64,000 nt of DNA, from assembly GCA_017399265.1 (NCBI GenBank), contig JAFQDL010000015.1, forward strand, positions 62,001-126,000, written 5' to 3'. Position numbers and translations under genes: made by a program. The stretch comes from Clostridia bacterium (lineage in GTDB: Bacteria > Bacillota > Clostridia > Christensenellales > UBA1242). Position 1 is the first letter of the stretch; every line of letters starts with the position of its first letter. This document shows positions 16,293-24,586 of the stretch, in pieces. The notes under the pieces were generated by a model. The model saw only the letters and a list, made by a program, of their open reading frames with translations. It did no database searches and was not told the DNA's origin.

Positions 16293-18116
16293 ATGAATAA
16301 CGAAATATTACAAAGGATAAAAGACAAATTAAAAAATCTACCAACGACACCTGGTGTATATAAGATGCTAGATATGTACGACAACATCATTTACGTTGGT
16401 AAAGCAGTTAACCTAAAAAGACGGGTTAGCTCTTATTTCCTTGCAACTAAGAAACCAGAAAAAGTGGAACAAATGGTGGAGCGTGTATTTGATTTTGAAT
16501 ACACTATTACCTCTTCCGAAACAGAAGCTTTGAACTTAGAAAGCAACCTTATTCATACCCTTCAGCCTTTTTACAATATACTATTAAAAGATGGCAAGGC
16601 TTTTCCATATATTAGAATAGATACAAAAAAAGATTTTCCTGTGATTGAGGTTACGAGAAAAGTCGCAAAAGATGGCGCTCTATATTTTGGACCATATTTT
16701 AACAAAATAGACATCAAATCCCTAACGACAATCATAGAAAATACTTTTAAACTACGAAATTGCAAACACAATATCACCCTAAAAAATGGCTTAAAACGTG
16801 CATGTCTCAACTATTCTATGGGATTGTGCCTTGCACCTTGCGTATACAAGGATTGCAAAGATGAATATAAGCAAGAGATAAAGAAAGTGATCAATTTCCT
16901 AAAAGGCGATCTATCCAATGCTAAAGAAATATTAACAAACAAAATGCTCAATGCTTCCAATCTGGAATTGTTTGAAAAAGCGATAGAATATAGAAATCAT
17001 TTAGGGCTTATTGAGAACTTAAAACGTCAAAACATCACCGAACTAAAGGAAAATATAGACATAGACGTATTTGGTTATGCAACAGACAATAAATATACAG
17101 TCATATCCCTTCTCGTTATACGTGGTGGCAAAATGGTAGGTACTTCTAACTACTCCATAGTAGACGCAAACATACTTGCAGACGATAGCAAAATAAACTT
17201 TATTACACAATATTATTTGAGCCAAAAATCCATTCCTGCTAACATAATTACAGATATTGAAAACACCAGCATATTATCCGACTGGCTAAACTCACAATCA
17301 AATAAAAAAGTCAATGTAATATCTCCTAAAATAGGTATAAAAAAGAAATTGCTAGACATGGCAAACAATAATGCAAAAGAATACTTAACCAAAACTTTGA
17401 CTCAAAATGAACAATATTTAGCCAAAACTGATGGTGCCATGAAATACTTGCAAGAAGTCTTACACTTAAAGCGACTTCCAAAAAGAATAGAAGGATACGA
17501 TATATCCAACTTACAAGGGACAAATACTGTTGCAAGTATGGTAGTTATGGAAAACGCAATGCCATATAAGAAACATTATAGAAAGTTCAAAATAGATATA
17601 GACCAACAAAATGATTTCTATAGCATGAGCGACGTAATTAAACGGAGATTTAATGAATACAAGTTGCAGCGAGATATAAGTTTTTCTCAAATGCCTGACC
17701 TAATACTGATAGACGGAGGATTAGGACAACTACACAAAGCAAAAGAAATATTATACAAACACAATATAGACGTAGATGTAATATCCCTAGCAAAGCGAGA
17801 TGAACTAATATATACAACCAAGACCAATACACCTATCAAACTAAGCAAAGACAACTACTCTCTAAAGATGCTTCAAAAATTACGTGACGAGAGCCATAGA
17901 TTTGCTATCACATTCCAAAGGTCTCTTAGAAAAAACACATTATCTAGCGAATTAGACAAAATAGAAGGCCTAGGAGATAAAAGAATTAATGCACTACTAA
18001 AGGAATTCAAAAGCATAGAAAACATACGTAAAGCAAGCTCATTCGATCTAGAACATGTCGTGGGACTAAAAGTTGCTAAAAATATTGTAGAATACTTTCA
18101 CAAAAAAGAGCAATAA
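16293..18116 (+). CDS. uvrC: Excinuclease ABC subunit C
   Basis: 607 residues, full length. The N-terminal GIY-YIG nuclease (TTPGVYKML and IIYVGKAVNLKRRVSSYF, residues about 14-45) makes the 3' incision. A Cys-bearing region (CLAPCVYKDCKDEY), a UvrB-binding UVR region near 200-235, the RNase H-like 5'-incision domain (GYDISNLQGTNTVASMVV, LILIDGGLGQLHKAK) and C-terminal helix-hairpin-helix motifs (IEGLGDKRINALL, VVGLKVAKNIVEYF) follow. It acts in nucleotide excision repair with UvrA and UvrB. No ribosome binding site precedes the ATG and no terminator follows, so the microprotein at 18170 may share its transcript. Confidence 0.97.
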   Translation: MNNEILQRIKDKLKNLPTTPGVYKMLDMYDNIIYVGKAVNLKRRVSSYFLATKKPEKVEQMVERVFDFEYTITSSETEALNLESNLIHTLQPFYNILLKDGKAFPYIRIDTKKDFPVIEVTRKVAKDGALYFGPYFNKIDIKSLTTIIENTFKLRNCKHNITLKNGLKRACLNYSMGLCLAPCVYKDCKDEYKQEIKKVINFLKGDLSNAKEILTNKMLNASNLELFEKAIEYRNHLGLIENLKRQNITELKENIDIDVFGYATDNKYTVISLLVIRGGKMVGTSNYSIVDANILADDSKINFITQYYLSQKSIPANIITDIENTSILSDWLNSQSNKKVNVISPKIGIKKKLLDMANNNAKEYLTKTLTQNEQYLAKTDGAMKYLQEVLHLKRLPKRIEGYDISNLQGTNTVASMVVMENAMPYKKHYRKFKIDIDQQNDFYSMSDVIKRRFNEYKLQRDISFSQMPDLILIDGGLGQLHKAKEILYKHNIDVDVISLAKRDELIYTTKTNTPIKLSKDNYSLKMLQKLRDESHRFAITFQRSLRKNTLSSELDKIEGLGDKRINALLKEFKSIENIRKASSFDLEHVVGLKVAKNIVEYFHKKEQ

Positions 18117-18169
18117 CTCATATAAATCATAAAGTAATCACTAATTCTAAAAAATAGAGGTGAAAAAAT

Positions 18170-18382
18170 ATGAATTTATTCTCTAATGACGTTCTACTAA
18201 TACTCCTAATATCCATTCTCTCCACTGCTACAGAAACTGATCTGAATACCAACTCCAATTTCTTGCTACTATTGCTACTAATACTTTCATCAAATAGCTG
18301 CAACAATAATTGCAACACCTGTAACGATTGTAATAGCTGCAACACCTGCAACTCTTGCAATAATTGTGGAATGTTTGGGTAA
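18170..18382 (+). CDS. Cys/Asn-repeat microprotein with hydrophobic N-terminus
   Basis: 70 residues. AGAGGTG lies 7 bases before the ATG and a strong terminator begins at the stop codon, both supporting a real gene. Residues about 1-40 contain two hydrophobic stretches rich in Leu and Ile. The C-terminal third repeats Cys at nearly every third residue (CNNNCNTCNDCNSCNTCN then SCNNCGMFG), nine cysteines in all. Such a period-3 Cys/Asn tail could bind metal, form disulfides or be a modified-peptide core, but no maturation enzyme is adjacent. It resembles small cysteine-rich spore-associated proteins only in composition. Function unknown. Confidence 0.75.
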   Translation: MNLFSNDVLLILLISILSTATETDLNTNSNFLLLLLLILSSNSCNNNCNTCNDCNSCNTCNSCNNCGMFG

Positions 18383-18383
18383 A

Positions 18384-18418
18384 AAAACTACTAATTTCAA
18401 AAATTAGTAGTTTTTTTA
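18384..18418. terminator. Bidirectional terminator
   Basis: Perfect 12-bp stem AACTACTAATTT/AAATTAGTAGTT with A- and T-runs on either side; serves the microprotein (+) and the LRR gene (-). Confidence 0.85.
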
Positions 18419-18450
18419 TCTCCAAATCTTATTTATTCAATCCAAAAACT

Positions 18451-20187
18451 TTAAAATGAATACTCTCCTATTCCAACCAAACCGCAATAGTCACCAGCAT
18501 CCGTCAAATGATAAGCACACTCTTCAGGGTCAAAATAATTAGGCTCATAACGCACATCTTCTCCAAATTTTGAACAATGTGCACCCCCAACCTCCCAGTA
18601 GATCTCTGTATTTAATATATATATTTCTTGCAGATTTAAACATTCAACAAAAACTCGATGATTAATTAATTCTAATTTCAAAGGTAAAACAATTCTTTCT
18701 AATGAAGAACAATTATAGAAAGTTTCATCATCTAGAATTGTAACTTTAGAAAATGCTTCAAACTTTACATTAACCAAACTTGTACAATTCATAAAGCACT
18801 CTTCACCAAGTGATGTTACAGTATTAGAAATTTTAACATCGGTTAATTCAGTACAATCTTTGAATACGCCTTTGCCAATAGTGGTAACATTCTTTGGTAG
18901 GTCTACATTAGTAATAGCAGAGCCTGCAAATGCATAATCCCCTATTGTTGTTACTCCACGACCTATATGAATATTTCTAATATTAGTACTAGATGTAACA
19001 TTACCATTAGAGTCAGTAGTTGAGGCAAAGTTTGCAGGGATTGAGCTAACAAAATTACCAATATATATTTCTGTTATTTGTGGATTATCAGCTAATATCT
19101 CTAGAACACTAGCAGATATACTAGGAGATATTTTTTCTACACCATATATATCTGGAATAATAAGTGCATTAGTTACATACTGAACAAAATATTCGTCTAC
19201 TGTGTCAGTAGCACCCTGATTAGAAGATCCTATAACTTCAATACTTGTAAACTCTTGACCATCATCACCTTCTTGATAAATTACTGACAGATTAGGATTG
19301 GCTAAGAATTTTACATATAAGTTATATCCACCATCTGTAGCAAGCGTATCTGCCATGATAGGAGCATACTCATCAATTCTGGTCGTATATGTATCATCTG
19401 TATACCAGCCAGCAAATACTGCATCCGACCCCGACCAAGATTCTGGAACTGGCAATTCTGCTAATGTTGTACCCTCATATATTTCTGTAGGAAAACCTTC
19501 AACATTGAAATTAGCGTCTGACCTAATATTTAACTCCACTGTCGTTGCATCTACTGGCTCCAACACCCAACCGAATGAGCCTTCTAAGCTTGCTACTGGG
19601 CTAGACACTGTTGCTACAAAGTATAGATATCCAGTTACGCCTGGGTTAATAGTAAGAGTAGTATATACAGGATCTTCTTCACTAACTGCCTCAAAAGTAT
19701 TTAATTGCAATTCACTAAAATCTGTAATAGGAGTAGTATAAGTGACTGCATATTGTACAGAGATGCCATCTAGGTCTGCTGGTATACCAGTAAGGTCTGC
19801 CTTTATTGCCCTTGTTGTACCAACATTAGCAAATTTGTATTCAAACACTACTTGCTTAAACTCATTCTTAATCTCAATATCTTGCTTTGGTGACAATATG
19901 CCAGCAGCAGGTTCAGACTCCTCAAATGTTAAAACTGTGTCAGTTGTAACACCATCTGCACCATACACGTACATATCCTCTGTCAAATAATAATCAACAT
20001 CAGTATTTACTGTATGATATCTAGCAGATATTTCTGCAGAGACACCATAGCAGACGTAACTAACGTTAACATTAGTTGTTTTTACCCTTACATTAAATGC
20101 AACTAATACAACAGCAAGCCCCACTACCAATAATAGGACAGTGACGCTTAATATTGAAATCAACAAAACTACTTTTTTGTTAGTCAT
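18451..20187 (-). CDS. BspA-type LRR surface protein with N-terminal membrane anchor
   Basis: 578 residues. The anchor (residues about 5-32, ending VGLAVVLVAFNVRV) is followed by the family's beta domain with SYVCYGVSAEISARYH and ILSPKQDIEIKNEFKQ. A Flg_new repeat with FAGWYTDDTYTTRI lies near 255, and LRR_5 repeats (NIHIGRGVTTIGDYAFAG, NVTTIGKGVFKDC) run from about 380 to 530. The C-terminus ends with LTDAGDYCGLVGIGEYSF, a Cys-containing tail shared in outline with the protein at 30984 rather than the Trp cap of the others. GGAG precedes the ATG. It is monocistronic with an ordinary promoter (no homopolymer) at 20248-20275. Confidence 0.88.
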   Translation of the reverse strand: MTNKKVVLLISILSVTVLLLVVGLAVVLVAFNVRVKTTNVNVSYVCYGVSAEISARYHTVNTDVDYYLTEDMYVYGADGVTTDTVLTFEESEPAAGILSPKQDIEIKNEFKQVVFEYKFANVGTTRAIKADLTGIPADLDGISVQYAVTYTTPITDFSELQLNTFEAVSEEDPVYTTLTINPGVTGYLYFVATVSSPVASLEGSFGWVLEPVDATTVELNIRSDANFNVEGFPTEIYEGTTLAELPVPESWSGSDAVFAGWYTDDTYTTRIDEYAPIMADTLATDGGYNLYVKFLANPNLSVIYQEGDDGQEFTSIEVIGSSNQGATDTVDEYFVQYVTNALIIPDIYGVEKISPSISASVLEILADNPQITEIYIGNFVSSIPANFASTTDSNGNVTSSTNIRNIHIGRGVTTIGDYAFAGSAITNVDLPKNVTTIGKGVFKDCTELTDVKISNTVTSLGEECFMNCTSLVNVKFEAFSKVTILDDETFYNCSSLERIVLPLKLELINHRVFVECLNLQEIYILNTEIYWEVGGAHCSKFGEDVRYEPNYFDPEECAYHLTDAGDYCGLVGIGEYSF

Positions 20188-20247
20188 ACATTATCTCCAA
20201 ATTCATGTGCAAAAAATTTACTTTACACTTTTAATTACAAATAATAT

Positions 20248-20275
20248 TTTATAATATTACCAAATGTATTGTCAA
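20248..20275 (-). promoter_or_regulatory. Promoter of the LRR gene at 18451-20187
   Basis: TTGACA (20270-20275), 16-base spacer of mixed sequence, TATAAA (20248-20253) on the minus strand. Confidence 0.65.
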
Positions 20276-20353
20276 GCGAATTAACCTACTTAGAAGTACA
20301 TCAAAATAGTATTTTTACCTTAATATTAAATACTTTACAAATTATGCGCAATG

Positions 20354-20372
20354 GTATACAATAATTGTATAC
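20354..20372 (+). promoter_or_regulatory. Perfect 19-bp palindrome in the Nudix promoter
   Basis: GTATACAATAATTGTATAC is a perfect 9-1-9 inverted repeat that contains a likely -10 box and lies 22 bases before the ATG. It has the geometry of a repressor operator over the promoter of the Nudix-SDR-NDK-like operon. Confidence 0.55.
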
Positions 20373-20393
20373 ATTATAGAAAGGAGAAACAAC

Positions 20394-20801
20394 ATGAGAG
20401 CAAGTTCTAGAGCCGTAGTTATAGAAGACGGCAAACTACTAACAATGTTTAGAAGAAAAATAAAAGATAACAATGTAAAGGAGTACTATGTAATACCTGG
20501 TGGCGGAATTGACGAAGGCGAAACTTCTAAAGGAACTGTGGTTAGAGAATTGCAAGAAGAAATGAATGTAGACATTAATATTTTAGGTTTCATCACCCAA
20601 AAAACAACAGATACTACTATTGAGGATTATTGGCATTGTGAGATCGTTTCTGGAACCCCTCAACTAGGCGGTGAAGAATTGGAAAGAATGACTGAAGAAA
20701 ATTACTATGAACCTAGATGGGTAAAAATTGAAGATTTAGAGAATTTAGATTTCACTGGACTTGACGTTGTAGAATTAGCACTTAATAAGGAATACAAATA
20801 G
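20394..20801 (+). CDS. Nudix hydrolase (MutT/ADP-ribose pyrophosphatase type)
   Basis: 135 residues with the Nudix box GGIDEGETSKGTVVRELQEE near residues 44-63, preceded by YYVIPGG. The N-terminus RASSRAVVIEDGKLLTMFRR is typical of small NUDIX proteins cleaving nucleotide-sugar or NDP substrates. AAGGAG lies at 20381-20386. It starts a tightly packed three-gene run with the SDR gene (gap 4 bases) and the NDK-like gene. Confidence 0.87.
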   Translation: MRASSRAVVIEDGKLLTMFRRKIKDNNVKEYYVIPGGGIDEGETSKGTVVRELQEEMNVDINILGFITQKTTDTTIEDYWHCEIVSGTPQLGGEELERMTEENYYEPRWVKIEDLENLDFTGLDVVELALNKEYK

Positions 20802-20805
20802 ATTA

Positions 20806-21513
20806 ATGAAAGTAAAAAATAAAAATATATTAATTACTGGTGGAGCTAATGGTATAGGACTATCTTTGACTAAAATGTTATCAAAAAATAACCAAGTTTT
20901 TGTTTTAGATTTAGACACCTCAGTTAAAAGAATTAAAAATACTACATTTGTCCAATGCGATATTTCCAATAACACAGAAGTCGCAAATGCTATTTCAAAA
21001 ATTAGAAATTTTGTGAAAAATATAGACATACTAATTAACAATGCAGCTATACAGAGAGTTGGAGAATTCACAACTTGTGAATTTCGTGATATTATAAATA
21101 CTAATTTATGTGGAACAATGCAAGTAACACAAGAATCCTTGAAAGTAATGCCAGAGCATTCTAATATAATAAATATTTTAAGCATTCATGCTTACCTACC
21201 AAGAAAACGTAAAATATCTTATGATGTTAGCAAGGCTGGGCTCCTTATGTTCACCAAAGAACTAGCACTGGAATTAGCGGACAAACAAATTACTGTCAAT
21301 GCAATTTCTATTGGAGCATGTGACACACCAATGAATAACGATTGGATAAATGATGAAAACATTCTAAAATCCGTAAAAAGCAAAATACCTTTAGGTAAAA
21401 TAGAATCAGCCGAAGCAATTGCTAAATATATATTAATAATTTTGGAAAACTTTGCCGAAAATACCACTGGAAGCAACTTTATTATTGACCAAGGGAGATC
21501 AATTACCGGTTAA
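20806..21513 (+). CDS. Short-chain dehydrogenase/reductase (SDR)
   Basis: 235 residues, classical SDR length. The NAD(P) loop is ILITGGANGIGLSLTKML (residues about 7-24), the NNAAIQ motif is near 78-83, and the catalytic Ser...Tyr-x3-Lys lies at ILSIHAYLPRKRKISYDVSKAGL near 125-147. Asp in FVLDLD after beta-2 suggests NAD(H) preference. Substrate unknown; family members act on sugars, lipids or ketones. It shares an operon with the Nudix and NDK-like genes, hinting at nucleotide-linked or sugar chemistry (inference). Confidence 0.88.
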   Translation: MKVKNKNILITGGANGIGLSLTKMLSKNNQVFVLDLDTSVKRIKNTTFVQCDISNNTEVANAISKIRNFVKNIDILINNAAIQRVGEFTTCEFRDIINTNLCGTMQVTQESLKVMPEHSNIINILSIHAYLPRKRKISYDVSKAGLLMFTKELALELADKQITVNAISIGACDTPMNNDWINDENILKSVKSKIPLGKIESAEAIAKYILIILENFAENTTGSNFIIDQGRSITG

Positions 21514-21523
21514 GGAGTTCATA

Positions 21524-22141
21524 ATGAATAAAAAGATAGTTTTTATAATAAAACCAGATTTTATAAACAAAAAAGGATTTGATATAATTTCTAGCGAACT
21601 ACAATCAAATAATATAATCAATCATATAGAAGGCATATACAAAATAACTGATTTCGAAGCTTTTACTGATATGCAAAGAGAATTAGAAGAACATTACTCT
21701 GACAGAACTTTAGAAGTGCGAAAATCAAGACTAGAAAAAATCAACTACACTACCAAAGCATATAAAGAAAAATATACAAATTATGGCATTGCAATCGTTT
21801 TAGATCAAAAAGAACTAGAAGAAGACGAGTTTTATTCTAGAGCATATAACATGAAGGAAACTATTAGAAATAACTTTATAAGAAGCAGAGATGATATCCA
21901 TTACGTAATTCATACAAATTCTACTTATGAAGTGGTTCAGGGATCTATGAGTGATTATGAAAGTGCAAAAAATTCGCATTTAGATGTCCAATTTGCACAC
22001 TTTAATGGTATTCATCTAGAAGATTACGAAGAATTTAAAGATCAAACTGATTATAGGATATGTCAACTCTTAGGTGTAACAGATAAGAAAAATGAAATAA
22101 AAATAAAAGCATTGAACCAAGAAAGTAACCCTGCTCTGTAA
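21524..22141 (+). CDS. Nucleoside-diphosphate-kinase-like protein lacking the catalytic histidine
   Basis: 205 residues from the ATG at 21524, chosen for TAAGGAG at 21511-21517. The N-terminus KKIVFIIKPDF matches the NDK beta-1 motif (x-IKPD). A later block MKETIRNNF then VVQGSMSDYESAKNS resembles the NDK IRGDF and NVVHGSDSxESA segments. The catalytic His position appears to be Gln (VVQGS), so phosphotransfer by the usual mechanism is not expected. An insertion of about 45 residues lies in the middle. It ends back-to-back with the minus-strand nucleotidyltransferase with no gap. This is an inferred homology and needs structure comparison. Confidence 0.55.
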   Translation: MNKKIVFIIKPDFINKKGFDIISSELQSNNIINHIEGIYKITDFEAFTDMQRELEEHYSDRTLEVRKSRLEKINYTTKAYKEKYTNYGIAIVLDQKELEEDEFYSRAYNMKETIRNNFIRSRDDIHYVIHTNSTYEVVQGSMSDYESAKNSHLDVQFAHFNGIHLEDYEEFKDQTDYRICQLLGVTDKKNEIKIKALNQESNPAL

Positions 22142-22798
22142 TTATAGCTTTGTAATAAGTAACTCTATATATTCCTCTACTAAAGAGTAAAGATGTTCTA
22201 CAGAAATATTATTTCTATTATCAAAGATATCAATTAACGAATTTTTATCTTCAGGAAATACTTGTTTTATACACTCGTCTATTTCTTTATAACCATATTT
22301 AACATAACCTTTCATTCTTAAGTACAACTTCTTAAGAAGAACTAGTTGTTTGAACAAAGGTCTAAATTCAGTATATTTAGAGTTCTTAATACCAAAAATG
22401 ACATTAGATATTTCATATTTAACATTATCAAACACATTGATATTTTTAAGATTAGATAGATTGAAATCAGAAGAACTATAAATCAATTTGTTTAAACCAT
22501 TCTTTATTTCATAGAATGTAACCATACACCTAGGTATCAATAATCCTTTATTCAATTCTTCCAACGACAAAAAAGTTAAGCCAATATGAACAGGATAATC
22601 TTTAAAAAACTCTTTTGTGGTGCGAATAGTACTTAGTTGATTACTTTTTGTTATAATATAGTAATCGATATCACTCCAACCATCTATATATGCATTTTTA
22701 CCAGCACTACCACCCAAAATTATAAAAAGCAAGTCATTATTGAATTTTTCTTTACAAAAATTTATAATTTTTATATTTGTCTCTTCAATTATATTCAT
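22142..22798 (-). CDS. Nucleotidyltransferase-domain protein
   Basis: 218 residues. The pol-beta-type motif LGGSAGKNAYIDGWSDIDYYI (residues about 29-49) matches GS-x(n)-DxD, the metal and NTP site. A helical C-terminal region follows. It resembles aminoglycoside or lincosamide adenylyltransferase-like and DUF4111-type proteins; the acceptor is unknown. It is divergent from the APH-like kinase with only 52 bases between the start codons, and TTGACA-18-TACAAT lies in that gap. The pairing of a nucleotidyltransferase with a phosphotransferase is typical of antibiotic- or small-molecule-modifying loci, but no specific substrate can be claimed. Confidence 0.78.
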   Translation of the reverse strand: MNIIEETNIKIINFCKEKFNNDLLFIILGGSAGKNAYIDGWSDIDYYIITKSNQLSTIRTTKEFFKDYPVHIGLTFLSLEELNKGLLIPRCMVTFYEIKNGLNKLIYSSSDFNLSNLKNINVFDNVKYEISNVIFGIKNSKYTEFRPLFKQLVLLKKLYLRMKGYVKYGYKEIDECIKQVFPEDKNSLIDIFDNRNNISVEHLYSLVEEYIELLITKL

Positions 22799-22850
22799 AC
22801 TTTGTATTGTACCAGAAGTTAGATAATATTGTCAATATATAGGAGTCGCA

Positions 22851-23852
22851 ATGGCAACAATTTGTAAAAAACTCACTTATAACCAATCTAGCAAAAACAA
22901 ATACGGTAAATGCTTAGTTGATAATAATATTTTATTTTACAAACAGTTTAGTAATGAGTTTGATTTTTTGAATGAACTAAATAATTACGAAACTGTGAAA
23001 AATATATTAAACTGCCCTAAGCGTTATTTCGCTGATCATAACAAATTAACCATTTATTACGAATATATCAATCAAATATATAAAAAAACTATTCATTACT
23101 CATTATATTCAAACAACTCTCTGACAAATTTAAATTTTTTAAATAATGGTTATAATTATATTTGCGATAGTCTAGAAAGTAGTTGCAAGAACTCTAAATT
23201 CTTTAAAGATAGGACTAAAAAAATACTAGATTATCTCGAACAAATCCATTTATTGGGGAAAAATTTAGTAATAGGTACTGAAATTTATTCACCAAAACAT
23301 GTACTTATAGAAATATACAATTTTTTTAATAAAGAACGCATGGTGCCGTGCATAATATCTCAGGGAGATCCTACTGATGTTAATATATTAAATGACGGAA
23401 CTGTAATAGATTTAGAAACTGCTGGTAAAAATTCTTTATGTGCTGATGTAGCTATATTTATTAACGCCATATTAATCAATAGTTATTATTTCTTTGTAAA
23501 ATATTCAAGCGGTGAACATAAAAAATTCAAACGACTATTAGACAAGTTCAAAAACACTATTGATTTAAAATATACTATAAAAGAAACAATAGATGCATAT
23601 TTCAAATTAAATATACCTAATAAAAACAAAAAATTAGTAGCTGAATTTATTAATAAAATAAAAGAAAAATATGATTCTACAATATTAGAAAAAATAAACC
23701 AAACTATAAAATATTATTTATGCTTTAGACTATTAACACCTATGAATTGGAATGTAATGAGTGAAGAAGATTTAATTGCATCTATATGTCTAGTTTGCAT
23801 CACTTATGACAAAATTAACAGCTTAGACGATATAATTAATACATTCTGTTAA
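22851..23852 (+). CDS. Aminoglycoside/choline kinase-like phosphotransferase
   Basis: 333 residues. The APH-type catalytic loop is ISQGDPTDVNILNDGTVIDLETAG near residues 168-190: the Brenner motif (H/Q)GD-x4-N followed by an IDxE metal ligand. Gln replaces the common His. The N-lobe is not obviously conserved. Likely role: phosphorylating a small hydroxylated substrate. ATAGGAG precedes the ATG. Codon and base composition are more AT-rich than the housekeeping genes nearby, consistent with acquisition, but this was judged by eye. Confidence 0.72.
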   Translation: MATICKKLTYNQSSKNKYGKCLVDNNILFYKQFSNEFDFLNELNNYETVKNILNCPKRYFADHNKLTIYYEYINQIYKKTIHYSLYSNNSLTNLNFLNNGYNYICDSLESSCKNSKFFKDRTKKILDYLEQIHLLGKNLVIGTEIYSPKHVLIEIYNFFNKERMVPCIISQGDPTDVNILNDGTVIDLETAGKNSLCADVAIFINAILINSYYFFVKYSSGEHKKFKRLLDKFKNTIDLKYTIKETIDAYFKLNIPNKNKKLVAEFINKIKEKYDSTILEKINQTIKYYLCFRLLTPMNWNVMSEEDLIASICLVCITYDKINSLDDIINTFC

Positions 23853-23879
23853 AAGGCCTACATAAGCAGAAAATGCCTA

Positions 23880-24491
23880 TTAGGTCTTGTTTTTTTGCTT
23901 TAACTTTAACAGAAAATGAAAAAATGTAAATATCACTGCCCCGCTCACATCTGCTATCAGATCATGCATTGTATCCCTTAGTGCATGCTGTCCGGAATAC
24001 AGCACTCCATCTACGGCAGCATAACGTTGGGAATTAAGATCAAACAGCATATCTGTCGAATACTCCCATATCTCCCACAAAACCCCCATAAGTGCGGCGA
24101 ATCCTAATATAAATAGTATACGAGTCAACCAAGTCATATTCTTCAAGTTATTTCTCTCCATTATATACACAGCAAATGCAGCAAGCAATACTCCGCTAAT
24201 AAAATGTAATATTAAATCATATGGTTGCCAAATATCATACAAACTATATACACTACCACCCAGTGTAGCAAGGGTAATAAATATCATGTATAATATGTTG
24301 ATATATGTAGGAAACTTTAGTCTAAACAACCTCAGTATATATGGCAGCGACACCACCACAATATATAATAGCAGCATCAATACTCTAGTTATACTAAAAA
24401 AATCCTTTAGTACAACTAACAGAAAGGCTGTAAGTATTGAAATAACCAAGCACATTATATATGCTAGAAAAGTCGCATTTATCTTTTTCAT
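23880..24491 (-). CDS. Integral membrane protein, DUF2238-like
   Basis: About 203 residues with five or six membrane segments. The conserved acidic/His pattern of the YjdF/DUF2238 family is present: DLILHFISGVLLA, GVLWEIWEYSTD, then ALRDTMHDLIADVSGAV. Start: an in-frame GTG at 24590 overlaps prfA and lies upstream of the prfA terminator, so the ATG at 24491 is more plausible, although its ribosome binding site is weak. Function of the family is unknown. Confidence 0.75.
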   Translation of the reverse strand: MKKINATFLAYIMCLVISILTAFLLVVLKDFFSITRVLMLLLYIVVVSLPYILRLFRLKFPTYINILYMIFITLATLGGSVYSLYDIWQPYDLILHFISGVLLAAFAVYIMERNNLKNMTWLTRILFILGFAALMGVLWEIWEYSTDMLFDLNSQRYAAVDGVLYSGQHALRDTMHDLIADVSGAVIFTFFHFLLKLKQKNKT

Positions 24492-24533
24492 AGAAACCAC
24501 ATATATTTTGTGCAAAACATTGCTATATATACC

Positions 24534-24575
24534 AAAAAAAAGAAGTTTTGAAAATACTACATCTTCAAAACTTCT
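24534..24575 (-). terminator. Terminator of prmC-prfA
   Basis: Minus-strand stem GAAGTTTTGAA/TTCAAAACTTC followed by eight T, just after the prfA stop. Confidence 0.85.
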
Positions 24576-24586
24576 TCTAATATCTT

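Noticed and set aside
18127..18425. Minus-strand Cys/Tyr-rich frames over the microprotein
   Set aside because: They are the antisense reading of the CNx repeat; the plus-strand frame has the ribosome binding site and terminator.
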